Origin: Streptomyces armeniacus
GTDB lineage: Bacteria > Actinomycetota > Actinomycetes > Streptomycetales > Streptomycetaceae
Reading direction: 5' to 3'
DNA length: 64,000 nt
NCBI RefSeq assembly: GCF_003355155.1
Contig: NZ_CP031320.1
Span: 248,001 to 312,000 of the forward strand
Below are positions 1 to 6,674 of this stretch, piece by piece (position 1 is the first letter of the stretch; each line of letters opens with the position of its first letter). The notes below the pieces were generated by a model. It was not told where the DNA came from, ran no database searches, and saw nothing but the letters and a program-made list of their open reading frames with translations. Position numbers and translations under genes: made by a program.

Positions 1-321
1 CGCCTGCGCACCTTCGCGCACGTGCTGCGGATCGAGTCGGGCTGGCCGCCCGCGTTCGCGCGCGCGGTGGGCAGCGACGGGCCGGTCACCGTCGTCACGT
101 TCCGGGCGGGCGGTGCGGAACTCGACGCCCTGCGCCTCCTCGGCCCGCCGTACTTCTACGGCGGCTGGGGCCGCGACGCCGTCGGCATGGTGCTGGACGG
201 CCCGGAGGGGCGCCAGGGTGCGGACACCGGCTGGGACGAGCTCACCGAACTGCTCATCGAGAGCTACCGCCTGCTGGCCCCGAAGAAGCTCGCCGCGCAG
301 ATCGCCCACCCGCCGGAATGA
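1..321 (+). CDS. MmcQ/YjbR family protein, C-terminal part
   Basis: The reading frame is open at the first base, so the start lies outside the window; 106 codons remain. The tail with TGWDEL followed by ESYRLLAPKKLAAQ is the typical end of MmcQ/YjbR proteins, small cytoplasmic proteins with a double-wing fold often annotated as DNA-binding although their function is not established. A complete member is about 110-130 residues, so only a short N-terminal piece is missing. The next gene lies on the opposite strand and converges on it. Family assignment rests on the conserved C-terminal motif; the role is unknown. Confidence 0.75.
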   Translation, partial: RLRTFAHVLRIESGWPPAFARAVGSDGPVTVVTFRAGGAELDALRLLGPPYFYGGWGRDAVGMVLDGPEGRQGADTGWDELTELLIESYRLLAPKKLAAQIAHPPE

Positions 322-328
322 CCGGCGG
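310..328. terminator. Short hairpin over a stop codon
   Basis: CCGCCGG and CCGGCGG form a perfect 7-bp stem whose 5-base loop contains the stop codon of the YjbR-like gene. There is no T-run. It may end transcription between the convergent YjbR-like and HxlR genes, but it is short. Confidence 0.3.
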
Positions 329-350
329 GCGCGCGCCGAGACCCCACCGG

Positions 351-731
351 TCAGGCGTCGAAGCGGCGGCGTGAGCTCTCGATGTGACCGAGGTAGCGGT
401 GCGTCCAGTCGCACATGCCGTCGACCGTCTTGAGCAGGCCCTGCCCCGGCTCGGTGAGCGCGTACTCGACCCGCGGCGGCACCGTAGGGTGCACGTTCCG
501 CTCGACGAGGCCGTTGCGCTCCATCATGCGCAGGTTCTGCGTGAGCATCTTGTGGCTGATGCCGTCGATCTCCCTCCGCAGCTCGCTGAAGCGGAGGGTG
601 CGCTCGTCGAGGACGCTGATGATCAGGAGCGCCCACTTGTTGGCGACGTCCGAGAAGATCTCCCGCGCCAGCGAGTCCGCCCGCCTCAGGTCCGCGTCCT
701 CGGGCGCGTCGCTGAACTGCTTGGTCACCAT
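351..731 (-). CDS. HxlR-family transcriptional regulator
   Basis: This 126-residue protein has the winged-helix pattern of the HxlR family: a helix ending in ANKWALLIISVL, then LRFSELRREIDGISHKMLTQ as the recognition region, then a wing with PPRVEYALTEPG. HxlR proteins are cytoplasmic dimers that sense electrophiles, quinones or other small molecules and usually repress an adjacent divergent gene. Here the divergent neighbour is a RidA-family gene 175 bp away, and two near-identical 14-bp repeats lie between them, one touching the start codon. The N-terminal Cys of QorR/HypR-type members is not apparent. The only Cys is near the C-terminus, in GMCDW, so the signal cannot be inferred. Confidence 0.88.
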   Translation of the reverse strand: MVTKQFSDAPEDADLRRADSLAREIFSDVANKWALLIISVLDERTLRFSELRREIDGISHKMLTQNLRMMERNGLVERNVHPTVPPRVEYALTEPGQGLLKTVDGMCDWTHRYLGHIESSRRRFDA

Positions 732-798
732 ACGGTTCCCCAGTCACTGAAAAGTGCGTTCTTCCATGTCAGCGGCCACTCTCCTACGGTTCTCCAGT
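731..798. promoter_or_regulatory. Direct repeats in the HxlR/RidA divergent promoter
   Basis: TACGGTTCCCCAGT (731-744) recurs as TACGGTTCTCCAGT (785-798), 13 of 14 bases identical, 54 bp apart. The second copy runs on into a partial palindrome, GGTT-N7-AACC. Position and pairing suggest HxlR binding sites controlling both genes, but no footprint-tested consensus was matched. Confidence 0.45.
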
Positions 799-844
799 AA
801 CCACAAGAGAGCGGGTGCGTGCCGTACGCGCTCCCTCCGCACAG

Positions 845-891
845 CCGCACACCCGCACACCCGCACACCCGCACACCCGCACACCCGCACA
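845..891 (+). repeat. 8-bp tandem repeat, about six copies
   Basis: Five perfect copies of CCGCACAC and a partial sixth abut the AAGGAGA ribosome binding site of the RidA gene. The array lies in the untranslated leader if the ATG at 906 is the start. It could also be read through as a His/Pro-rich N-terminal extension, which is unlikely for RidA. Confidence 0.85.
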
Positions 892-905
892 AGGAGACCC
901 ACAGC

Positions 906-1313
906 ATGGCCATCACCCTGGTGAACCCCGCCGGACTGCCCACCGTCGACGCGTACCGGCAGGTGTCGGTCGCCACCGGGACGAGACTGGTCCACCTCGC
1001 CGGACAGGTCGCCTGGGACGCCGAGGGGACCACCGTCGGCGCGGACGACCTCGCCGCGCAGGTCGAGCAGTGCTACCTCAACGTCGGCACCGCCCTCGCC
1101 GGGGTCGGCGGTTCCTTCGACGACGTCGCGAAACTCACCCTCTACGTCGTCGACTGGATCCCCGACAAGATGCCCCTGGTCCTGGACGGGATCTCCCGGG
1201 CGGCCGCGAAGCTGGGAGCCACCCCGGTGCCGCCGGGCACGTTGCTGGGCGTCGCGGCCCTGGACGTACCCGAGCACCTGGTCGAGGTCGAGGCCACCGC
1301 GGTCCTCGACTGA
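906..1313 (+). CDS. RidA family protein (YjgF/YER057c/UK114)
   Basis: This 135-residue protein fits the RidA superfamily length and layout. It begins with a strand around VNPAGLP, has the LVHLAGQVAWD segment, and ends with PEHLVEVEATAVLD. Archetypal RidA is a cytosolic trimer that hydrolyses reactive enamine/imine intermediates released by PLP enzymes. It relies on an Arg in a C-terminal segment that I do not see clearly here, so this is probably a Rid subfamily other than the canonical one. The ATG was chosen because it is 9 bp after AAGGAG. Upstream in-frame starts would translate the tandem repeat. Divergence from HxlR suggests control by that regulator. Confidence 0.85.
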   Translation: MAITLVNPAGLPTVDAYRQVSVATGTRLVHLAGQVAWDAEGTTVGADDLAAQVEQCYLNVGTALAGVGGSFDDVAKLTLYVVDWIPDKMPLVLDGISRAAAKLGATPVPPGTLLGVAALDVPEHLVEVEATAVLD

Positions 1314-1395
1314 ACGAGCCGCCTAGCTGGCCGTCGGCCGTCGGCTCCCCCGGCTCCCGCCTCCGCCCATGGCTGGATCGCGCCCTTGCTGCAGG

Positions 1396-1776
1396 CGGGC
1401 CGAGTTCCAGCGCTGAACCGCGCTGCTCGCCCGGGAGCCGGACATCGACGCCGTGGCGACTGTGGAGAGCGGCGAACTCATCGTTCGGGAGGCGCTCCGT
1501 ACGGTGCCCGACGTCGCCGTCCCCGACATCGGCCTGCCGGTGGTCGACGGGTTCAGCGCGGCCGGTGAGTTGCGGTCGCGGCTGCCGGAGTGCCGGACAC
1601 TCATCCTCACCAGCGTGGCCCGCCCGGAGCATCCGCGGCGGCCGCTGGCGCCGCGCAGCTGTACATCTCGGTGGGGACCGTACGGAACTACCCTGCTCGG
1701 CGGTCGCCAAGACGTACCCGCAGCCGTGTCGGCGCGATCAGGGTCGCGACCGAGGCGGGCTGGTCGCCTCCGTGAG
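1396..1776 (+). pseudogene. Decayed NarL/DesR-type response regulator
   Basis: A receiver-domain remnant can be read from about 1420 to 1640: ALLAREPDIDAVATVESGE, then DVAVPDIGLPVVDG, where the usual LDIGLP has become PDIGLP, then TLILTSVARPEH. It lacks the N-terminal acidic pocket. After about 1620 the frame changes, and a LuxR-type HTH end appears as LYISVGTVRNY (about 1656 on) and AIRVATEAGW. The linker and first HTH helices are missing. A further frame change near 1695 hides a typical SAVAKT segment. There is no start codon and no cognate kinase next to it. I read this as a relic with an internal deletion and at least two frameshifts, not as a working gene. Confidence 0.8.
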
Positions 1777-1838
1777 CGCAGGCAGGATCATCGTGACACG
1801 CATGACAGTGCAGACCCCGCGCACGTACGGGCGGTTCC

Positions 1839-1909
1839 GTACGGGAGTGGTTCCGTACGCAACCACTCCCGTACGTTCCGCGCGCTCCGTTCCGCAGCGC
1901 GCGGAACGT
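1839..1909 (-). terminator. Double hairpin after the alpha-galactosidase gene
   Basis: Two perfect inverted repeats sit side by side. The first has 14-bp arms at 1839-1852 and 1861-1874 (GTACGGGAGTGGTT and its complement). The second has 14-bp arms at 1873-1886 and 1896-1909 and reaches into the stop codon of the galactosidase gene. They lie just downstream of that gene and are a good candidate for its terminator. Confidence 0.75.
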
Positions 1910-3168
1910 CAGCCGTCGGCCGAGACGCGCAGCAGCACGGTGCCGTGCGCGGGCACCGTTGCGGAGATGTCGCCCGCGGTGCTGCCGTCCTCGTGCGCCC
2001 ACAGGTCGCGCAGCGCATACGAGTCGGCGTCCGGCAGCCCGACGGCCCCGGCCGTGGTGGCGACTGTCTGCTCCTCGTCCGTTTCGTTGAACAGCGCCAC
2101 CGCCCGGCTGCCGTCCGCCAGTTCCTTGCCGACGACCCAGCGCCCTTCCTCGCTGGAGACCACCGCGCCCTGCCTGCCCAGCGGGTCCTGGTCCACCGCG
2201 ATGACCTCCTCGTTGCCGAGGATCTCGAACGTCTCGGGGGACGCCGTACGCAGGTCGGACCCGATCAGCAGCGGCGCGGCCATGACCGACCACATGGAGA
2301 AGTGGGTGCGGTACTCGGTGCCGGTCATCCCGCCGTTGCCCACCTCCAGCATGTCCGGGTCGTTCCAGTTGCCGGGGCTCGCGTACGGGGCGAGCGGCAG
2401 ATTCCGCTTCATGATCGAGAGCATCGAGTCCCAGCTGTCGCTGATGTCCCCTGTCGTGCGCCAGAGGTGGCCGAGTTCGCCCGCCCACTCCCAGGGGTCG
2501 TTCTCGCCCCACTCACAGATGCTGTAGACGATCGGGCGGCCGGTGGCGCGCAGGGCGTCGCGCATCGTGGTGTAGCGCGTCCGGGCGTCCTGGCCCAGGT
2601 TGTTGCAGTTGTCGTACTTGAGGTAGTCGACGCCCCAGTCCGCGAACTGCCGGGCGTCGCTGTACTCGTGGCCGAGCGCGCCGGGGAAGCCCGCGTCGTT
2701 GCAGGTCTTCGTGCCGGCGCTGGTGTAGATGCCGAGCTTCAGTCCCTTGCCGTGCACGTAGTCCGCGACGGCCTTGATGCCGTCGGGGAAGCGCTCGGGG
2801 TCGGGCACGAGCTTGCCGTCGGCGTCGCGCTCGGGCAGGGCCCAGCAGTCGTCGAGGTTCACGTACTCGTAGCCGGCGTCCTTCAGGCCCTTGTCGACGA
2901 AGATGTCGGCGATGCCCTTGACCATTTCCGCGTTGAACTCGGGCCCGCAGTGGGTGGAGTTCCAGTTGTTGAAGCCCATGGGCGGGGTGAGGGCGAGCCC
3001 GTCGTCGGCCGCGCGCGCGGAGGCGCCGTACGGGTCGGGGGCGTGCGGCGCGTAAGGGCCGGCCGTGGTGTGTGCCGCAGCCGTGGGCACGAGGCCCGCG
3101 GCGCACAGCAGCACGGCGGTCAGCACTCCGGTGACTCGGCGGACCGTGCGGACTCGGTGGGGTCTCAT
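1909..3168 (-). CDS. Secreted GH27 alpha-galactosidase
   Basis: This 419-residue protein begins with an Arg-rich N-terminus, a hydrophobic core and Ala-rich cleavage region (residues 1-32), so it should be exported. The mature part is a GH27 (melibiase) barrel starting with LALTPPMGFNNWN. The presumed nucleophile is Asp186 in YLKYDNC and the acid/base is Asp241 in WRTTGDI. It should hydrolyse terminal alpha-1,6-galactose from raffinose-type sugars and galactomannan. A short C-terminal beta domain follows. The ricin-type carbohydrate-binding module seen on many streptomycete GH27 enzymes is absent. A GGAGGAAGG ribosome site precedes the ATG. The gene stands alone, bounded by hairpins on both sides. 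Confidence 0.93.
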   Translation of the reverse strand: MRPHRVRTVRRVTGVLTAVLLCAAGLVPTAAAHTTAGPYAPHAPDPYGASARAADDGLALTPPMGFNNWNSTHCGPEFNAEMVKGIADIFVDKGLKDAGYEYVNLDDCWALPERDADGKLVPDPERFPDGIKAVADYVHGKGLKLGIYTSAGTKTCNDAGFPGALGHEYSDARQFADWGVDYLKYDNCNNLGQDARTRYTTMRDALRATGRPIVYSICEWGENDPWEWAGELGHLWRTTGDISDSWDSMLSIMKRNLPLAPYASPGNWNDPDMLEVGNGGMTGTEYRTHFSMWSVMAAPLLIGSDLRTASPETFEILGNEEVIAVDQDPLGRQGAVVSSEEGRWVVGKELADGSRAVALFNETDEEQTVATTAGAVGLPDADSYALRDLWAHEDGSTAGDISATVPAHGTVLLRVSADG

Positions 3169-3203
3169 CGTCGCCTTCCTCCGGTGTCAGGGATGTGGCG
3201 AAA

Positions 3204-3222
3204 CTGGCATGTCCGTGCCAAG
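3204..3222 (-). promoter_or_regulatory. Inverted repeat upstream of alpha-galactosidase
   Basis: CTGGCA-N6-TGCCAAG is a small inverted repeat about 40 bp before the galactosidase start. Symmetric sites of this kind are bound by LacI-type sugar repressors in front of glycosidase genes. No LacI gene is in the window, so the regulator is unknown. Confidence 0.35.
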
Positions 3223-3374
3223 TGCGTGATTTCCACGGTAGAGAGCGTGCGGTCCCGCCGGAAGGGTGCGGCGAGCGGGCGGCAACGACCGTTTCCGCAC
3301 ACGTTCCTACCGGATCCGGCCCCCGGCAGCGCGCCGTACACGCGACGTACCGCCGGACTCGTGGCACACGAACG

Positions 3375-3416
3375 ACCGGGCGGGCCCCGACCCTTCACGG
3401 TCGGGACCCGCCCGGT
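3375..3416 (-). terminator. Hairpin terminator after the GPP34 gene
   Basis: An 18-bp stem (arms 3375-3392 and 3399-3416, one G-T wobble) closes a six-base loop. It lies downstream of the GPP34 gene and upstream of the galactosidase gene on the same strand, separating the two transcripts. Confidence 0.8.
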
Positions 3417-3502
3417 GCGGTCACCTTCTGCGTTCTGCTACGTCGTCCTCATCGGCCGGCAGAGCCCGGCCCGTCCCGGCCGGTCCGGCCGGGCGACCCC
3501 GG

Positions 3503-4150
3503 TCAGCCGCCGCCGTGCGCCGCCGCGGCGGCGATGGCGATACGCGTCCGCTTGACCGCGTGGGCCACCGCGCCCTGCACCCAACTGCCTTCCGAGATCT
3601 CTTCCATGCGCTTCTTGACCTGCTTGCGGTCCGCGTCCGGGAACGCCTTGCCCCAGAGCTTGGCGCCGTGCAGGACGGCGATCAGGGCGGCCGTACGCTC
3701 GTCCGGCTCCCCGCCCTCGAGCACCACGTCACCGATCCGCTTGCGGATCTCCAGCTCCGGGGCGCCCTCGGCCTCGGGGTAGCGGCTGATCGGGAGCAGG
3801 CCGAGGACGCGCTTCGTCTTCTTCTCCAGCACGCCGCGCTCGACGAGGGAGTCCACGGCGCCGTTGATGGCGCTCATGTGGGAGCGGCGCAGCACCGTCC
3901 CGACCTTGGAACCCTCGCTCTTCTCCACGATCTTGGCCAGCTCGGCGTCCAAGTACGACACGCCTACCGGATTCGAGTCCAGCACGCTCACTCTGTCGTC
4001 CTCGCTCACGTCGACCCGGCCCTGGAGGGACAGTTCGACGAGCGCCATACCGGCCACGGCGTAGTCGACGCCGGGGCGCAGCTTGCCCCCGCCGGTCTCG
4101 TCGTCAAGAGCGATGAGCATGAGCTCTTCTGGCAGTGTCAGTCTTGTCAT
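3503..4150 (-). CDS. GPP34 (GOLPH3-like) family protein
   Basis: The protein of 215 residues starts MTRLTLPEELMLIALDDETG, the signature N-terminus of bacterial GPP34 proteins. It continues with an all-helical body containing LVERGVLEKKTKRVLGLLP and a hydrophobic Ala-rich tail. The eukaryotic relative GOLPH3 binds phosphatidylinositol-4-phosphate; in actinomycetes the function is unknown although paralogues are common. I chose the ATG at 4150 because the family begins there and AAAGGCGG lies just upstream. An upstream in-frame start would add 14 residues not expected in the family. It is divergent from the amidase gene across about 230 bp in which I see no further gene. Confidence 0.88.
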   Translation of the reverse strand: MTRLTLPEELMLIALDDETGGGKLRPGVDYAVAGMALVELSLQGRVDVSEDDRVSVLDSNPVGVSYLDAELAKIVEKSEGSKVGTVLRRSHMSAINGAVDSLVERGVLEKKTKRVLGLLPISRYPEAEGAPELEIRKRIGDVVLEGGEPDERTAALIAVLHGAKLWGKAFPDADRKQVKKRMEEISEGSWVQGAVAHAVKRTRIAIAAAAAHGGG

Positions 4151-4380
4151 GACAGCCGCCTTTCCTGCGCCCCGTCCCGGCAAACGCGCCAAGCGGAAGA
4201 GGCACTGGGTATAGCGATTCCCCTAGTATTCGGCTTAACGGGCCACTTTCAGCGGCTGAACGGAATCTGCTCGCCGGGCTCGTCCGCAGAGCCCCCGGCA
4301 CCGCCCGGAGCCTTCCCCGGGCCACCCGAACGGATGCGTCCAAATGTGCGAGCGGACGCCCCCGGTGCACCGTTGGCCCT

Positions 4381-5106
4381 ATGCGTCTGGCCAAGCTCGC
4401 GCTCGCCGCGACGGCACTGCCACTGGCGGTGCTGATGCGCTGGGACGCCCCGGTGCGGGACCCCGAGCCGGAGCGGCGCTCGGCGCCCTCCGCGGCCCGC
4501 CCCGCGGCGGCACGCCCCGATCTGGTGAGCAGGGCCGAGTGGGGCGCGGACGAGCGGCTCGTACGGGAGCGCTCGAAGCCCGTCGCGACGGTCAGCGCCG
4601 TCTTCATCCACCACACGGGCCACGCCAACGACTACGACTGCGCCGACACGCCCCGCATGCTCCGCTCGCTCCAGGCCGAACACGTCCGCCGGATGGGCTG
4701 GGACGACATGGGCTACAACTTCGTCGTGGACCGCTGCGGCACCGTCTACGAGGGCCGCGGCGACGGCACCGGCCGCGCCCTACGGGGCGCGCACACCACC
4801 GGGTTCAACACCCGCAGCGTGGGGATCGGCGCGCTCGGCGACTTCGGCGCGGGCGCGCACGTGCCGCGGGCGATGCTGGAGGCGATCGCGGCGGTGGCGG
4901 CGTGGAAGCTGCGGCCCGGCGCGGACCCGCACGGCCGGGTGCGGCTGGTCTCGACGAACAGCGACAGCCGGTACCACGAGGGGTCCGCGGCGCGGTTCGA
5001 CGTGATCACCGGCCACCGGGACGGCTTCGAGACGGACTGCCCCGGCGACGCGCTGTACGGGCAACTGCCCGCGCTGCGGGACGAGGTGGCGCGCAGACGG
5101 TGGTAG
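4381..5106 (+). CDS. Secreted PGRP-type N-acetylmuramoyl-L-alanine amidase
   Basis: This is a 241-residue protein with a short hydrophobic N-terminus (residues 3-18) and a Pro/Ala-rich linker. A PGRP/Amidase_2 domain follows from about residue 48: LVSRAEWGA, FIHHTG (His77 is the likely zinc ligand), GYNFVVDRCGTVYEGR, HTTGFNTRSVGI, and GHRDGFETDCPG with the later zinc His/Cys. It should cleave the MurNAc to L-Ala bond of peptidoglycan outside the membrane. The large C-terminal repeats of some streptomycete PGRP amidases are absent. No clear ribosome binding site precedes the ATG, so a leaderless transcript is possible. It converges on the copper-associated gene with a 30-bp gap. Confidence 0.88.
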   Translation: MRLAKLALAATALPLAVLMRWDAPVRDPEPERRSAPSAARPAAARPDLVSRAEWGADERLVRERSKPVATVSAVFIHHTGHANDYDCADTPRMLRSLQAEHVRRMGWDDMGYNFVVDRCGTVYEGRGDGTGRALRGAHTTGFNTRSVGIGALGDFGAGAHVPRAMLEAIAAVAAWKLRPGADPHGRVRLVSTNSDSRYHEGSAARFDVITGHRDGFETDCPGDALYGQLPALRDEVARRRW

Positions 5107-5136
5107 CGGTCGTGCGCGCCGGTCCGCGGGTGCCCG

Positions 5137-6123
5137 TCAGTGCCCGTGCTCGGCGCCCTCACCGCTCTCACCGCTCCCGCCCTCCTCGTGCGCGTCCTGC
5201 CCCGCCGTGCCGTCCGCCCGTACGGTGAACGCCGCCGTGCGGACCTCGCCCTCGTGCTTGAAGTCCAGGAACAGCCGATACGCGCCGGAGCTGGGCGCCG
5301 TGGCGGTGAAGGACACCCCGGGGCCGGGGCGCGTCCTGCCGTCGCCCGGCTCGCCGTTGGGGTGCACGTGCAGGTACGCGAGGTCGCCCGAGCGGAGCGC
5401 GACCAGGTGCCCGTACGCACCCAGGTACGGCTGCAGGTCGGTGACCGGCTTGCCGTCCTTGGTGACGGTGAGTGTCAGCTTCCGCGCGGTGCCGGGGCGC
5501 AGCGACCCGTCGAGCCGTACGCGGTAGCCGTCCGTGTCGGCCGTACGCGCGGGCTCGGGCAGCTCGCGCGGCTCGTACGGTCCGGCGACCGCGAGGTCCG
5601 CGCCGAGCGTGACGTCCTCGGCGGCCTCACCGCCCTTGGCGCCGTCGCCCGGGACGAAGTCCGCGAAGACGCGGTGGTCGCCGGCCCTGGGCAGGGTCAG
5701 CCGGGTGCTCCAGGTGCCGTCCGCGGCGCGGGTGGGGTGCACGTGCCGGTACGTGCCGAGGTCGCGGGACGCCACGATCAGGTGCAGCTCCTTGTCGTGG
5801 TCCGGGCGGTACTCGGTGAGCGGCCGGCCGTCCCGGTCGAGGACCCGGAAGCGGAGGGTGGCGGCGCGGTCGGCCTCGACGCGGGGCGTCCGCAGATCGA
5901 GCGAGTACCCGCCGGAGGAGACGCGCAGCCCGCCGACGGGCTCGTCCGCGGCGGCGGGGGCCCGGCCGTCCGGCGCCCCGGACTCCTCGCCCCGGTGGTC
6001 CGAGTGCGCGGCGGGCTCGGGGTCGTCGGCGAGCGGGTCCAGGCCCGTGCCGACCCCGTAGGCACCGCCGAAGACGGCGGCGAGAGCGGTGGCGAAAACG
6101 GTGATCTTCAGTCCGGTGTTCAT
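5137..6123 (-). CDS. Membrane-anchored copper-locus protein with His-rich tail
   Basis: The 328-residue protein has an uncleaved-looking hydrophobic N-terminus (MNTGLKITVFATALAAVFGG), a low-complexity linker with His/Asp/Glu, and two beta-rich halves. Each half contains a similar histidine motif, YRHVHPT and YLHVHPN. It ends in EHGH after a Glu/Gly/His-rich stretch. I do not recognise a characterised family. The repeated HVHP motifs, acidic/His tail and divergent position to copZ-copA, with a CsoR-like box in its promoter, suggest an extracytoplasmic copper-binding or copper-sensing protein. The start was chosen at the ATG after GGAAAGG. A longer upstream frame would run across the operator region. 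Confidence 0.7.
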   Translation of the reverse strand: MNTGLKITVFATALAAVFGGAYGVGTGLDPLADDPEPAAHSDHRGEESGAPDGRAPAAADEPVGGLRVSSGGYSLDLRTPRVEADRAATLRFRVLDRDGRPLTEYRPDHDKELHLIVASRDLGTYRHVHPTRAADGTWSTRLTLPRAGDHRVFADFVPGDGAKGGEAAEDVTLGADLAVAGPYEPRELPEPARTADTDGYRVRLDGSLRPGTARKLTLTVTKDGKPVTDLQPYLGAYGHLVALRSGDLAYLHVHPNGEPGDGRTRPGPGVSFTATAPSSGAYRLFLDFKHEGEVRTAAFTVRADGTAGQDAHEEGGSGESGEGAEHGH

Positions 6124-6172
6124 GGGGTTCCTTTCCGGGGGGCCGCCGCGGGAGGGGCGGGCCGAGAACTTG

Positions 6173-6200
6173 AGAGTACCCCCAGGGGGTATCATGTCAA
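6173..6200 (-). promoter_or_regulatory. Promoter with embedded CsoR-type operator
   Basis: On the minus strand TTGACA (-35, 6195-6200) and TACTCT (-10, 6173-6178) are 16 bp apart. The spacer is almost filled by the perfect palindrome TACCCCCAGGGGGTA (6177-6191), which has the C-tract/G-tract form of CsoR copper-repressor sites. Binding there would block RNA polymerase until copper releases CsoR. Confidence 0.8.
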
Positions 6201-6260
6201 GCGTCGGAAACCCTTGCGGAAGGATACGGGGCGGGGGTATATATGGAGAGCCAGCGCAGG

Positions 6261-6279
6261 TACCCCCCGAGGGTATACT
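6261..6279 (+). promoter_or_regulatory. CsoR-type operator overlapping the copZ -10 box
   Basis: TACCCCCCGAGGGTATA (6261-6277) is a second CsoR-like box, and TATACT (6274-6279) is a good -10 hexamer for copZ-copA. A weaker half-matching C/G tract sits at 6224-6240. The csoR gene itself is not in the window. Confidence 0.72.
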
Positions 6280-6309
6280 TGCGGAAGCCGCACCCACACT
6301 GGAGGAACC

Positions 6310-6606
6310 ATGTCGGACTGCTGTACTCCCGACGGCAACTGCTCGACCGCCACCACCCCTGACGGTGGCCGCGCCACGGCCGTCGCCGAGGCCCGCACCG
6401 CCGTCTACGACGTCGCCGGCATGACCTGCGGACACTGCCGTACGGCACTCACCGGGGCGATCGGCGCCCTGGACGGCGTGCTCGGCGTCGACGTCGACCT
6501 CGGCGCCGGCCGCGTCACCGTACGGACCTCGGGCGAGCCCGACGAGGCAGCCGTCGCCCGTGCCGTCGACGACGCCGGCTACGAACTCACCGGCCGCGCG
6601 GCCTGA
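6310..6606 (+). CDS. copZ: CopZ-like copper chaperone (HMA domain)
   Basis: This is a 98-residue protein with a Cys-rich N-terminal extension ([11 protein letters not shown]) followed by one heavy-metal-associated domain. The domain has the copper-binding motif GMTCGHC (Cys40 and Cys43) and ends GYELTGRAA. CopZ carries Cu(I) in the cytoplasm to the CopA ATPase and to the CsoR repressor. The extra N-terminal cysteines are not part of the standard 68-residue CopZ and may add a second metal site. GGAGG lies just before the ATG. It is the first gene of an operon with copA, 68 bp downstream, driven by a promoter with a CsoR-type box. Confidence 0.92.
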   Translation: MSDCCTPDGNCSTATTPDGGRATAVAEARTAVYDVAGMTCGHCRTALTGAIGALDGVLGVDVDLGAGRVTVRTSGEPDEAAVARAVDDAGYELTGRAA

Positions 6607-6674
6607 GCCCGCCGGACCGGCCCGCGCGGGCCGGTCCGGCACCGCATGCTTCACCGAGGAACCTGGGAGCGAAG

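Larger units (their letters stand above)
3169..3502. other. Gap between alpha-galactosidase and GPP34 genes
   Basis: No gene is supported here. The galactosidase promoter side contains the small inverted repeat at 3204-3222, the GPP34 side contains the terminator at 3375-3416, and nothing else was recognised between them. Confidence 0.6.

Noticed and set aside
845..891. Tandem 8-bp units as a CRISPR array
   Set aside because: The units are directly adjacent with no spacers and no cas genes occur; it is a simple tandem repeat.
1453..3555. Long open frame across the alpha-galactosidase region on the plus strand
   Set aside because: It is a shadow of the minus-strand GH27 gene and of the response-regulator relic; its residues show no family pattern beyond the relic's receiver segment.
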